Source: Actinomyces radicidentis (lineage in GTDB: Bacteria; Actinomycetota; Actinomycetes; Actinomycetales; Actinomycetaceae). From it: a stretch of 64,000 nucleotides of DNA. Both the position numbers and the translations under genes were made by a program. Under the pieces are notes generated by a model, which made no database searches, was not told the DNA's origin, and was given only the letters and a program-made list of their open reading frames with translations. Where the stretch lies: positions 2,108,001-2,172,000 of the forward strand of contig NZ_CP014228.1 in the NCBI RefSeq assembly GCF_001553565.1, read 5' to 3'. Shown piece after piece: positions 27,205 through 37,081 of this stretch. Numbering within the stretch: position 1 is the first letter of the stretch; each line of letters starts with the position of its first letter.

Positions 27205-28556
27205 ATGTCGTCAGAACCGGTGGTCCACGCCTCGAGCGACTCAGGCACGCCGCGCTCAACACCCTGCGCGGCTGCCTCGGCAACCTCGTCGAGTCGTTCG
27301 ACGTGTACACGTACACGGTCTTCGTGACCTACTTCGAGGCCCAGTTCTTCGACCCGGCGGACAAGAACTCAACGATCTACGCCTATGCCGTCTTCGCCAT
27401 CACCTTCCTCATGCGGCCGCTCGGCTCGTGGTGGTTCGGGCGCTTCGCGGACCGTCACGGCCGCCGCGCCTCCCTCAGCCTCTCGGTGACGATCATGGCG
27501 GGGGCGAGCCTCGTCGTCGCCTGCCTGCCGACCCGCGCCTCGATCGGCGCGTGGGCGGCGGTGCTGCTCATCTGCTGCCGCCTCGTCCAGGGCTTCACCA
27601 CCGGCGGCGAGTACGGCACCTCCGCCACGTACATGTCGGAGACCGCGACCCGCGACCGACGCGGCTTCCTCTCGAGCTTCCAGTACGTCACCCTCGTCGG
27701 CGGGCAGGCCCTGGCGCAGCTGGTCCTCCTCATCCTCACGAGCGTCCTCACCGACGACCAGCTCCACGCCTGGGGCTGGCGCATCCCCTTCGTCATCGGA
27801 GGCCTCGGCACCTTCGTCGTCCTGTGGATCCGCCGCTCCATGGAGGAGTCGCTGTCCGAGGGCCACCTCCAGGAGATCGCCGAGGGCAAGGACCGCCAGT
27901 CCGGCTCCCTGTCCGAGCTGCTCACGCACTACTGGCGCCCGCTGCTGCTGGTCTTCCTCATCACCCTGGGCGGGACGATCGCCTTCTACGTCTACTCGGT
28001 CAATGCCCCCGCCATGGTCAAGGCGGCCTACGAGGGCAGCGCCGGCACGGCCACGTGGATCAACCTCGCGGCGCTCGTCATCCTCATGGTCCTCCAGCCG
28101 GTCTACGGCCTCATCTCGGACAGGATCGGCCGCAAACCGCTGCTCGTCCTCTTCGGCTGCGGCGCGCTGGTCTACACCTACGTGCTCATCCACTTCCTGC
28201 CCCGCACGACGACCCCGGCGGCCAGCCTCCTGCTGCTCGTGGGCGCCTACGTCTTCCTCACCGGCTACACCTCGATCAACGCCCTGGTGAAGGCGGAGCA
28301 GTTCCCGGCGCACGTGCGCGCCCTGGGCGTGGGCCTCGGCTACGGGCTCGCGAACTCGATCTTCGGCGGCACCGCCCCGATGATCTAGGAGTGGGCCAAG
28401 CCCCGTGACGCCGTCGGCACCTTCATCGGATACGTGACGGTCTGCGTCGCGATCTCGCTCGTCGTCTACGTCTTCTTCCTGACGAACAAGGGCGACACGC
28501 ACCTCGACGCCGAGCAGGGCCACTCCTTCCGCCGCGACTGGGTGCCCGACGACGAC
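27205..28556 (+). pseudogene. MHS-type major facilitator transporter, frameshifted and interrupted by a stop
   Basis: Twelve-helix metabolite:H+ symporter family. The body reads in one frame (LGNLVESFDVYTY near 27280-27320, FADRHGRRAS, QGFTTGGEYG, DRIGRKPLL) and ends at TAG 28386-28388 just before the last helix; the same frame continues EWAKPRDAVGTFIGYVT after it. A Tyr codon to TAG fits. The only good SD-start (GGAGGTG then ATG 27205) is in another reading frame, so a 1-bp shift near 27220-27245 is likely. Beyond 28556 the frame runs through a hairpin, suggesting a third lesion. Substrate unknown. Confidence 0.7.
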
Positions 28557-28599
28557 GGGCGGGGTGTCCGCGGGCACGTGACCCGTGGACGCCCCGCCC
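28557..28599. terminator. Bidirectional hairpin between convergent genes
   Basis: An 18-bp stem with two G-T or mismatch positions (28557-28574 with 28582-28599) and a 7-base loop. It lies after the broken transporter and before the end of the minus-strand gene. Confidence 0.65.
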
Positions 28600-28612
28600 G
28601 TACGTTCAGGCC

Positions 28613-29065
28613 TCAGCCGCGGTCGACGGCGTCTGGCGCCGGCTCGACGGCGCTCTCAGACGCGCTCTCGTCCCACTCATCGGTGTCGGTCTCGTCCCCG
28701 AGCTCGAGGTTGAGCACGAGGGCGCGTTCCCCGCCGGGCTCGCTCACGCGCAGCGCGTGGCGGGCGACGTCGAAGACCGCCTCCCCGCCGTCGGCGGCGA
28801 GGGCGACGGCCCGGGCGAGGCGCTCGGCGTCGTGGTGCCGGCCGACGACGTCGACGGTGCGGGTCCCGACGGCGTCGACGCGCTCGCCGGCCAGTCGGAC
28901 GGCGTGAGCGCCGTCGGCGCTCAGCGAGACGGGGACGACGTCGTCGGACTGACGGACGAGGCGGGCCTGGATCCAGTGGGTGTCGTGCCCGGGGCGGTAG
29001 CTGCCGCAGCCGGAGCCTCCGCAGGGTTCGGAGGGGCGGGTGGGCGTGAGGGTGCCGGTCATCGG
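28613..29065 (-). CDS. Hypothetical protein with N-terminal Cys-rich PGHD motif
   Basis: 150-residue protein of unknown function. AAGGAG lies 7 nt before the ATG at 29065, which fixes the start; a longer reading frame upstream is not used. It begins with CGGSGCGSYRPGHDTHW near residues 14-30, a short Cys/His cluster of the C-G-x-x-C...PGHD(A/T) kind seen in many actinobacterial small proteins and probably binding a metal. The middle is rich in Val/Asp/Ala, and the last 25 residues are acidic. It is convergent with the broken transporter. Confidence 0.7.
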   Translation of the reverse strand, partial: PMTGTLTPTRPSEPCGGSGCGSYRPGHDTHWIQARLVRQSDDVVPVSLSADGAHAVRLAGERVDAVGTRTVDVVGRHHDAERLARAVALAADGGEAVFDVARHALRVSEPGGERALVLNLELGDETDTDEWDESASESAVEPAPDAVDRG

Positions 29066-29341
29066 CGTTCTCCTTGTTCGCGATCTTCCGCTCGCGGTCG
29101 CGGGCGGCGGATCTTCCTCCGGAGGCACCGGGCGCGATGACCGGTTGCCAGCCGACGAGCCGGAGGGCTTGGCGTCGGACTTCTTGATCCGCCGCAGAGT
29201 CTGCCACAGGCCCGTGCCGGGCAGCGGGGCTCGTCATCAAGGTGCAACCCGGAGCGGCCCTGCCTGAAACACGGCTGGCGTGTCATGACGGAGCCCGATG
29301 AGGCGCCCCTCACGTTCCCGACCCCTGGAAGGACCCCCGTC

Positions 29342-30877
29342 ATGCCGACCACGCCGCTTCCCCAGGCGACCGCCGACGACGTCCTGGCCATCTCCGAGCA
29401 GCTCGGCCTCGGCATCAGCCGCGACGACGCCCCCGAGTACGCCTGGCTCGTCACCGAGCAGTCCCGCGCCTACGAGGCCGTCGCCGACTGGGACGCGACC
29501 GGCGGCACCTACACCGAGGACCGCTGCTTCACGATCCCGGACGACGCGGACAACCCCCAGCACGCCTGGTCCTGCCGCACCGAGATCACCGCCACCGGGC
29601 CCGAGGCGGCCGGCGGGCCCCTCGCTGGGAGGAGCGTCGCGATCAAGGACTCGATCCCCGTCGCCGGCGTGCCCTTCTACAACGGCTCCAACCTCTTCGA
29701 CGGCTACATCCCCGACTTCGACGCCGAGGTCGTCACCCGGCTGCTCGCCGCCGGCGCCACCATCACCGGCAAGACCCACACCGAGTACCTGTGCCTGTCC
29801 GGCGACTCCCACACGAACCACTTCGCGGACACGCAGAACCCGTGGCGGGAGGGCTTCTCCGCCGGAGGCTCCTCCTCGGGATCCGGCGTCGTCGTGGCGC
29901 TCGGCGAGGCGGACATGGCCCTCGGCGCCGACCAGGGCGGCTCCATCCGCTGCCCGGCGTCCCTGTGCGGGATCGTCGGCCTCAAGCCCACCTAAGGGCT
30001 CGTGCCGTACACGGGGATCGCGACGCTGGAGGGCAGCTTCGACCACGTGGGGCCCATGACGGCGACCGTCGCCGACAACGCGCTGCTGCTCTCCGTGCTC
30101 GCCGGCCCCGACGGCGTCGACCCGCGGCAGGTCGGTCACGAGCCCGACGACTACCTCGGGGCGCTCGACGGCGGGGTCGAGGGGCTGCGGATCGGCGTCC
30201 TCAAAGAGGGCTTCGAGCAGCCCGACGCCGACACGCGCGTCAACAGCAAGGTGCGCGACGCCGTGCGCGTCCTCGAGCGGCTGGGCGCGACCGTCGTCGA
30301 GGTGTCCGTGCCCCGGCACGCCGACGGGCTCGCGCTGTGGACCCCGATCGGTTACGACGGCGTCACCGCCACCGTCTTCCAGGGCGGCGGCATCGGCATC
30401 GGGCGCGACGACTACTACCCGACCTCCCTCATGCAGTGGGCATTCGACCACGCGGACCGGCTCGCCGACGCCCCGCCGAGCGTCAAGATGTACTTCCTGA
30501 CCTCGACCTTCGCCCGCCGGCACATTGGGAACGTCGGCTACGGGCACGCGATCAACGCCGGCCGGGAGCTGAGGCGCGCCTACGACGCCGTCCTGGCCGA
30601 CGTCGACGTCCTCGTCATGCCGACGACGCCGACCACCGCCCGCCCGCTCATCGAGCGGGGGAGCGCCACCATCAGCGAGGAGGTCGCCGCCGCCGTCCCG
30701 CAGCTGAGCAATACCTGCCCCTTCGACATCACCCACCACCCGGGGCTGTCGATCCCGGCCGGCGAGGTCGACGGGCTGCCGGTCGGGATGATGCTCGTCG
30801 GAAAGCACTACGACGAGGCGACGCTGTACCGGGTGGCCGCCGCGTACGAGGCGACGGGGGAGGGGAGGTATCGGTGA
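29342..30877 (+). pseudogene. Amidase-signature enzyme with an in-frame nonsense codon
   Basis: GatA/AmiE-fold amide hydrolase. AAGGA precedes ATG 29342. The first part has the catalytic Lys in VAIKDSI near 29634-29654 and the Ser-cisSer nucleophile loop SAGGSSSGSG near 29860-29890. At 29993-29995 a TAA falls in the highly conserved GLKPT(Y)GLVPYTG block, exactly at the Tyr; the same frame then continues uninterrupted to 30877 with the rest of the fold (VMPTTPT, FDITHHPGLSIPAG). A single-base change from TAC or TAT explains it. If not restored by readthrough the enzyme is dead, since the C-terminal half is lost. Confidence 0.85.
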
Positions 30878-31084
30878 GGGGCCTGAGCCGCCGATGCGGA
30901 GAGCCCCAAGGATCGGAGCACGTGCAAGCTCCGGGCCGCGCGCCGTGACTCCGGTGCCGCGAGCATGAACCATCGATGTTGATCAGATTGATGCAGGGTA
31001 TGTCTCCCATCGGGCTTCCCGGTTGCGTATCGTGAGAGGCTGGCCGGAATCGTCTGGCCGTTCCATTCAAGTCGAGGACGACAG

Positions 31085-32938
31085 ATGGCAGCCCATGCAA
31101 AGGTTCGGTACACCGCCGTAGGCCGGGACGGTGCGCGCGCGGTCCTCACACTGACGAGCGATGAGCAGCTCATTGAGGAGTGGGCCGGGCTCGATGCGGA
31201 GCCCACGTTCTCCGGCGCCGCGCGTCTCGTCGGCAATGCGGCCCTGTGCGCGCGTCTCCATCAGTACGTCGCGGCGAAGAAGGCGCAGCGCGTTGCGGCG
31301 CAGGGCCTCGACGCGGTCGGTCAGGGGGAGGAAGCAGCAGCCGAGGAGGTGATGGAAGCGCTCACCGGAATCGAGGACGATTCGGCCCGCGAGACCTTCA
31401 CCGAGGAGGAGCTGGAAGAGGCACCCAGTTGGTTCGAGAACCTGTGGCACGAGGTCAAGACCGAGAAGGTCGAGCTTGACGTCGTCCTCGCCTGGCTGAG
31501 CGCCGAGACGGAGGCTGCGGAGAATTCGCTCCTCCAGGTTGCCGAGATCCTGGGATACGGCGAGTGGGTCTCTGATGAGCGCGATCGTGAGGCCTGGTGC
31601 TCGGCCTGCCTGCAGCGCACCGTCCACAAGTTCCTCGCGATCCCAGGACCCTGGTACGACGCCTGGTGCTGCCGCGGCTGCGGCGTCATCACGACCCGTT
31701 GCGCGGTCCCGGCCTGCGCGAACATGTCCGTGCGTGGGATGGGACCGACAGGGACCCGGGCCATGGCTGTGCCGATGTGCGCCGAGCACACCCATGAGAT
31801 CCCTGACTTCGAGGCGAGTGGGTATCGAATTGAGGACCTCGAGCACTGGAAGGACCTGTTCGAGTACAAGCGCAAGGACGTCGGCAGGATCGCCAAGCGG
31901 GGAGCCGTTGCGGCCGGAGTCACTGTGGTGGCCGTCCCGCTGGCTGTCGTGGCCGCACCCGCCATCGGAGGTGCCGTTGGGGTTGCCACCTCGGCTGTCG
32001 GGAGCGGTGCGACGCTCTCCGGAGCTGCAGCGGTGAACCACGGGCTTGCGCTTCTCGGTGGTGGCACCATCGCCTCCGGGGGACTGGGCATGGCAGGAGG
32101 AACGCTCGTCATCGCCGCGGCTGGTGGTGCTGTGGGAGGCGCCTACGGCATGCGCGTCGGGACTGCCTATCTCGGGGAGGACGCTTCTTTCACGATTGAG
32201 TGCGTTCGAGATGGTGATGGGCCGGCCGTCGTCTACTCGAGCGGCTTCCTCACTGAGTCCGATGACGCTTGGTCCCGGTGGAAGCGGCTCATTGACACCG
32301 CTTACCCCGAGAATCCGGTCTACCGGGTGAGCTGGGGAGCCAAGGAGCGCAAGGACCTTGCGGCGCTCGCGGGCAAGGGCGCTGCGGGACATCGCGGAGT
32401 TGGCGCCGTCGCAATGGCTGCGCTGCGGGCGACCCGGCTCGCCGTCGCGAAGATCGCCCCGTTCGCGGTGCTGTCGACCGCAGTGGAGGTCGCTGCGAAC
32501 CCCTGGACGGTGGCGCAGCGCAACGCGTCGGCCGCCGGCACGACCCTTGCCTCGATCCTCCGGCGCACTGAGAACAAGGAGGGCTTCATCCTCGTGGGAC
32601 ACAGCCTGGGTGCGGCTCTCATGACCGCAGCGATCGTCGGGCTCGCTGAGGACGACGAGACCTCGCCTGTGGTTGACGCGCACCTCTTGGGAGCAGCGAC
32701 GTCGACGGAGATCGATGGCGAGCTCCTGGCTGCCGGCGTGACCGGCAAGGTCAGGAACTATTTCTCCCGCCGTGACAAGGTCCTTGCCGCGCTGTACAGG
32801 ATGGCCTCTCTCGGCGGCGAGGCCGCCGGCGCAGTGGGCTTCAAGAGAGCGTCCGGGCGCGTGGTGAATATCGATGTGTCCGCAGAGGTTCCGAAGCACT
32901 CGGACTACGTAATGAACCTCGGGCTGAGGACGGAGTGA
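31085..32938 (+). CDS. Zinc-ribbon, membrane and DUF726-type alpha/beta hydrolase protein
   Basis: 617-residue three-part protein. Residues 1-160 are helical and acidic. Residues about 170-240 hold a Cys/His cluster (CSAC, CCRGCG, CAVPAC, CAEH) typical of metal-binding ribbons. Residues about 268-365 are long, hydrophobic and Gly/Ala-rich and likely form membrane segments. From about 380 on the sequence matches the DUF726/TMCO4 hydrolase pattern: VYSSGFL, YRVSWGAKE near 420, the nucleophile elbow GHSLGAA near 504-510, LLGAATS near 535. Predicted membrane-associated lipase or esterase; physiological role unknown. GAGGA lies about 6 nt before the ATG. It stands alone. Confidence 0.75.
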   Translation: MAAHAKVRYTAVGRDGARAVLTLTSDEQLIEEWAGLDAEPTFSGAARLVGNAALCARLHQYVAAKKAQRVAAQGLDAVGQGEEAAAEEVMEALTGIEDDSARETFTEEELEEAPSWFENLWHEVKTEKVELDVVLAWLSAETEAAENSLLQVAEILGYGEWVSDERDREAWCSACLQRTVHKFLAIPGPWYDAWCCRGCGVITTRCAVPACANMSVRGMGPTGTRAMAVPMCAEHTHEIPDFEASGYRIEDLEHWKDLFEYKRKDVGRIAKRGAVAAGVTVVAVPLAVVAAPAIGGAVGVATSAVGSGATLSGAAAVNHGLALLGGGTIASGGLGMAGGTLVIAAAGGAVGGAYGMRVGTAYLGEDASFTIECVRDGDGPAVVYSSGFLTESDDAWSRWKRLIDTAYPENPVYRVSWGAKERKDLAALAGKGAAGHRGVGAVAMAALRATRLAVAKIAPFAVLSTAVEVAANPWTVAQRNASAAGTTLASILRRTENKEGFILVGHSLGAALMTAAIVGLAEDDETSPVVDAHLLGAATSTEIDGELLAAGVTGKVRNYFSRRDKVLAALYRMASLGGEAAGAVGFKRASGRVVNIDVSAEVPKHSDYVMNLGLRTE

Positions 32939-33765
32939 TCTTCTGCAGGTCCCTGCCGGGGCGGCCAGTGGTGCTTCTCGTTTCAGACGTGGGACGCTGA
33001 AAGAGCGGGGCCTTGAGGCGGCGCTCGGGGGAGATGAGCTCCTGGGGCGTGATGATGCCAGCCTGCACGAGGTCGCTCGGAGGACGGGATTCGCTACGCC
33101 AGGCGTACTGCTCAAGCGTTGGGCAGGTCGAGTCGGTGGACGTCGGAGGCCGGTGCGTCGGTGACCTGGGGTGCGTTGAATGCTGCGTGCGAGGCAGTAC
33201 TCGCGCGGCGCTTCTCCGTCAGCGTGCGGTGGTGGCGAAGACAGGCAACGCCGAGAACGAAAGCCAGCAGCATCGTTCCGATGACGGTGCCGATGTTGTC
33301 ACCGTGGTTGTCCTGGAATGGCCCGCTGATTCCAGTCGTGATCAAGAGCCAGCCCAGAATGAACCAACGCCACCGCTTCCAGGACGACGGCTCGGCCCCG
33401 GTAGCCGGCGTCGAACTGGCTACGGACGGATTACTGAGGCCGTATGCCCGGGTCGCATTGCCTGGTACGGAGGCTGTGGATGATGCCGTGGATCTGACGG
33501 AGCCGTTCCCACATGTGTCGCGCGCTTGCGGTGTCCGGTGCTTCACATCGCAACCCAAGTGTGTGTAGACGAGCGCTCGTTTGGACCTCCGGCGACCCGA
33601 GCGCATCGCAGTCGTAATCGCCCTCTCGACCCGGTGGTAGGACGCCGATGAGACCGGGCGCTTGACCTGCGAGATCGTGTACGAGGCTCGACGCACGGGC
33701 TTCGGTACCACGGCCTTTCGGACGACGCGCTTCGCGGAGCGGACTGGGTGCGCCGCGCGGCGTAC

Positions 33766-35156
33766 GGTCAAGTCCCTTGTTGTGGTGTTCTTTCAGGCGG
33801 TCAGGGGCAGGGGTTGGGTGTCGTTGGTGAGGGTGTGGGTGAGTCGTTGCATGGAGGTCTGGGACAGGTAGCGGCGTTCGCCGTACTGCCACTCCTCGTG
33901 CTGCTCGAGCAGGACGGCGCCGATGAGGCGGGTCACGGAGTCTGGGTTGGGGAAGACCTGGACGACGTCGGCGCGGCGCTTGATCTCGGCGTTGACGCGT
34001 TCGATGGGGTTGTTGGACCAGATCTTCTTCCAGTGCTCGGTGGGGAAGGCGGCGAACGCGGTCAGGTCAGCCTCGGCGGCCTCGAGCATGTCGGCGATGT
34101 CCGGGAAGGTGCCTCTCAGGGAGTCGGTGACCTGGTGGTAGGTGGCGCGCACGGCCTGGGGGCTGGTCTGGGCGAACACCGTGGAGATGAGGGCGTTGAC
34201 GGGCTTGGAGCGTGCTGATCCCAGGCGGGAGGTGATGTTGCGGGCGAAGTGCACGCGGCAGCGCTGCCAGGCCGCGCCGGGCAGGATCGCCTTGACGGCG
34301 GCCTTCAGGCCGGCGTGGGAGTCGGACACGACCAGGGCGACACCCTCGGGCCGGGAGGGCCCGCACACGGCCAGGCCCCGCTCGCGCAGGGAGCGCAGGA
34401 AGCTGGTCCAGAAGTCGGTGGACTCGCTGTCGCCCACGGCCATGCCCAGGATCTCGCGGCGCCCGGCGGCGGAGACCCCTACCGCGACGACGGTGGCCTG
34501 GGAGACGACGCGGTGTCCGACGCGCACGTCGAGGTAGGTGGCGTCCAGGTAGAGGTAGGGGAACCAGGTGTGGTCCAGAGGCCGGTTCAGGAAGGCACCG
34601 ACCGTCTGGTCGATGTCGGCGCAGATCCGTGAGACCTGGGACTTGGAGATGCCGGACTCGCAGCCCAGGGCCTTGACCAGGTCATCGACCTTGCGGGTGG
34701 AGACCCCCTCGACCCAGGCGGTGGCGATCACCGCGTACAGGGCCTTGTCGACCCTCCTGCGCGGGGACAGCAGGGACGGGAAGAAGGAACCCCGGCGCAG
34801 CTTGGGGATGGCCAGGTCGACCTCCCCGGCAGTGGTCGCCACCGTCTTGGAGCGCGTCCCATTGCGGCGCGTGATGCGATCCGGGGTGCGCTCGTAGCGG
34901 GAGGCGCCGATCACCGCTTCGGCTTCGGCGTCGATGAGGTCCTGCAGTCCGGCGGCCAGCAGACGGCGGAACATCTCGTCGCGTGAGGCCTCAGGGTCGG
35001 CCAGGAGTTCCCCGATCAAGGCGGACAAGGCAGACTGATGGTGGGTCATCGCGGGTCCCTTCAGATGGTTCTTGGCGGAATCACACCCGCGATGACCCCC
35101 AGCCACCTCGACCAGCGGCCCCCGCGGGAATTGCCACCACGCTAAGGGACACACCC
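33766..35156 (-). mobile_element. IS256-family insertion sequence, copy 2
   Basis: 1391-bp element with the same ends as copy 1 (GGTCAAGTCCC and GGGACACACCC), flanked by the 8-bp target duplication CGGCGTAC at 33758-33765 and 35157-35164. It has the same orientation as copy 1, 10.6 kb away. Confidence 0.95.
33793..35049 (-). CDS. IS256-family (mutator-type) DDE transposase, copy 2
   Basis: 418 residues with the same translation as the copy at 21798-23054, including the catalytic motifs LYLDATYLDVR, VVSDSHAG and NPIERVNAE. The identity of the two copies and their intact target duplications indicate recent transposition. The CDS begins at ATG 35049; upstream in-frame codons lie partly outside the element. 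Confidence 0.95.
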   Translation of the reverse strand: MTHHQSALSALIGELLADPEASRDEMFRRLLAAGLQDLIDAEAEAVIGASRYERTPDRITRRNGTRSKTVATTAGEVDLAIPKLRRGSFFPSLLSPRRRVDKALYAVIATAWVEGVSTRKVDDLVKALGCESGISKSQVSRICADIDQTVGAFLNRPLDHTWFPYLYLDATYLDVRVGHRVVSQATVVAVGVSAAGRREILGMAVGDSESTDFWTSFLRSLRERGLAVCGPSRPEGVALVVSDSHAGLKAAVKAILPGAAWQRCRVHFARNITSRLGSARSKPVNALISTVFAQTSPQAVRATYHQVTDSLRGTFPDIADMLEAAEADLTAFAAFPTEHWKKIWSNNPIERVNAEIKRRADVVQVFPNPDSVTRLIGAVLLEQHEEWQYGERRYLSQTSMQRLTHTLTNDTQPLPLTA

Positions 35157-35200
35157 CGGCGTACGGAACGAGGGACGAAGGTGCGGGAGAGGAAGCCCAT

Positions 35201-35524
35201 GAGCGCATTCTGGTCGAGGTGACGCGACCTTTATTCGACTTTCGAATGAAGGTGTGACCGTCGTCGCCTGTGAGATCTGCCGCTCTCGGTGCGTGCGAGG
35301 TCAGCACACCTGGATGGTTGTTTCCTGACGATGGAGGGGCCTCATCGTGTGTGGCGGTAGACCCGAGTTTCTGCCCTGCTCAGCCAGAAGCTGCGCCGCT
35401 CGGCTTCTGGGCTGTAACGCGGGGGCAAGTGGCCCGGCTGGCTCGCAGCGTGGTGCGGTCTCGCGGCGCATATCGGTGACAGACTCCGACTGTTTCCCGC
35501 GTTCCCGACGACGAAGAGGTTCCC
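35201..35524 (+). promoter_or_regulatory. Upstream region of the hsd operon
   Basis: 324 bp without a gene. It is more AT-rich at its left (35220-35260) and contains a small hairpin, CCAGAAGC at 35389-35396 paired with GCTTCTGG at 35403-35410, followed by TGTAAC (35412-35417), a possible -10. The hsd promoter is probably here, but I cannot place it with confidence. Confidence 0.3.
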
Positions 35525-37081
35525 GTGTCCAAGGAGACCGAGCGCGCCGCGCTCCACAAGGCGATCTGGCAGGTGGCCAACGACCTGCGTGGCAGCGTGG
35601 ACGGCTGGGACTTCAAGGCCTACGTCCTGGGCTTCCTCTTCTACCGGTTCATCTCGGAGAACCTCACCGAGTACATCAACCGCACCGAGCGCGATGCCGG
35701 CGACCCGGAGTTCGACTACCGCCTCCTGCCCCGCGAGGACGCCGAGTACGCCCGCGCCGGCATCGTGGAGGAGAAGGGGTTCTTCATCCTCCCCGAGGAC
35801 CTCTTCGCCAACGTGCGCGAGCGTGCTGGCCGGGACGAGAACCTGAACGAGAGCCTTGAGCGGATCTTCAAGAACATCGAGGCGTCAGCGATGGGTGCCG
35901 GCTCCGAGTCGGACTTGCGCGGTCTCTTCGATGACATCGACGTCAACTCGAAGAAGCTCGGGAACACGGTTGCCCAGCGCAACGCGAAGCTCGTCAAGCT
36001 GCTGAATGCCATCGGGGAGCTCAATCTCGACTACGGAGACTCGGCGATCGACACCTTCGGCGACGCCTACGAGTTCCTGATGACGATGTACGCCTCCTCG
36101 GCCGGGAAGTCCGGTGGCGAGTTCTTCACGCCTCAGGAGGTCAGCGAGGTCTTGGCGAAGATCGCAGCGAACGGGCGCTCTCGACTCAACCGCGTATACG
36201 ACCCCGCCTGCGGCTCGGGCTCCCTGCTGTTGAAGTTCGCGAACGTGGTCGGTAAGGACAACGTGGGCGGCTTCTACGGGCAGGAGGTCAACCTGACGAC
36301 CTACAACCTGTGCCGCATCAACATGTTCCTCCATGACGTGAACTTCGAGAGCTTCGACATCGCGCTGGGGGACACGCTCGTGGAGCCGGCGCACTGGGAC
36401 GCGGAGCCCTTCGACGCGATCGTCTCCAACCCGCCGTACTCGACGAAGTGGATCGGTAAGGACGACCCGACGCTGATCAACGACCCGCGCTTCTCCCCAG
36501 CGGGCGTGCTGGCTCCGAAGTCGAAGGCGGACCTGGCCTTCACGATGCACATGCTGTCCTGGCTGGCTGAGGACGGTACGGCGGCGATCGTCGAGTTCCC
36601 GGGCGTGCTGTACCGCGGCGCGGCTGAGGGGAAGATCCGCCAGTACCTGGTGGAGAACAACTTCGTCGACGCCGTCGTCCAGCTCCCGCCGGACCTATTC
36701 TTCGGGACGACGATCGCGACCTGCGTCATCGTGCTCAAGAAATCCAAGGCAGACAACAGCGTGCTGTTCTTGGACGCCTCGAAGGAGTTCGTGCGCGAGG
36801 GCAACAAGAACAAGCTCTCTCCGGAGAACCAGGCGATGATCCTGGGGACGCTGGGGGAGCGATCCGATGTCGATCACGTCGCCGCGCTGGTCCCCGCCGA
36901 GCGCATCGCGGAGAACGGCTTCAACCTGTCGGTGTCCTCCTACGTTGAGGAGGAAGACACACGCGAGGAGGTCGACATCGTCGAGCTGAACGCTCGCATC
37001 CAGCAGATTGTCCAGCGCGAGAACGAGTTGCGCGCCAGCATCGACGCGATCATCGCCGACCTCGAGGGGGAAGCGAAGTGA
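35525..37081 (+). CDS. hsdM: HsdM, type I restriction-modification DNA methyltransferase subunit
   Basis: N6-adenine methyltransferase subunit of a type I enzyme (M2S or R2M2S). The 518-residue protein starts with GTG 35525 behind GAAGAGG. It has the N-terminal HsdM helical domain with WDFKAYVLGFLFYRF near 26-40, the SAM-binding motif I YDPACGSGSLL near 223-233, and the catalytic motif IV NPPY near 304-307. It lacks nothing visible and ends in a coiled-coil-like segment that would contact HsdS. The stop overlaps the hsdS start (GTGA). Confidence 0.95.
   Translation: MSKETERAALHKAIWQVANDLRGSVDGWDFKAYVLGFLFYRFISENLTEYINRTERDAGDPEFDYRLLPREDAEYARAGIVEEKGFFILPEDLFANVRERAGRDENLNESLERIFKNIEASAMGAGSESDLRGLFDDIDVNSKKLGNTVAQRNAKLVKLLNAIGELNLDYGDSAIDTFGDAYEFLMTMYASSAGKSGGEFFTPQEVSEVLAKIAANGRSRLNRVYDPACGSGSLLLKFANVVGKDNVGGFYGQEVNLTTYNLCRINMFLHDVNFESFDIALGDTLVEPAHWDAEPFDAIVSNPPYSTKWIGKDDPTLINDPRFSPAGVLAPKSKADLAFTMHMLSWLAEDGTAAIVEFPGVLYRGAAEGKIRQYLVENNFVDAVVQLPPDLFFGTTIATCVIVLKKSKADNSVLFLDASKEFVREGNKNKLSPENQAMILGTLGERSDVDHVAALVPAERIAENGFNLSVSSYVEEEDTREEVDIVELNARIQQIVQRENELRASIDAIIADLEGEAK

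Larger units (their letters stand above)
33112..35200 (-). pseudogene. Small membrane protein gene interrupted by IS256-family element
   Basis: The 3' part (33112-33765, minus strand) has no native start: it opens in the IS end. Joining it, without the IS and one 8-bp target copy, to 35200-35157 restores a frame beginning MGFLSRTFVPRSVRRAAHP. The rebuilt product is about 230 residues: a basic N-terminus rich in VRRA/RSAKR units, then a hydrophobic stretch WFILGWLLITTGI near 137-149 of the remnant and GTMLLAFVLGVACL soon after. Function unknown. The repetitive Arg/Val N-terminus resembles that of uncharacterised actinobacterial or phage-derived proteins. Confidence 0.75.

Noticed and set aside
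28386-29995. Stop codon reassignment or programmed readthrough at TAG 28386 and TAA 29993
   Set aside because: Two different stop codons are involved, TGA, TAG and TAA end normal genes elsewhere here, and no recoding structure was noticed; simple nonsense mutations explain both.
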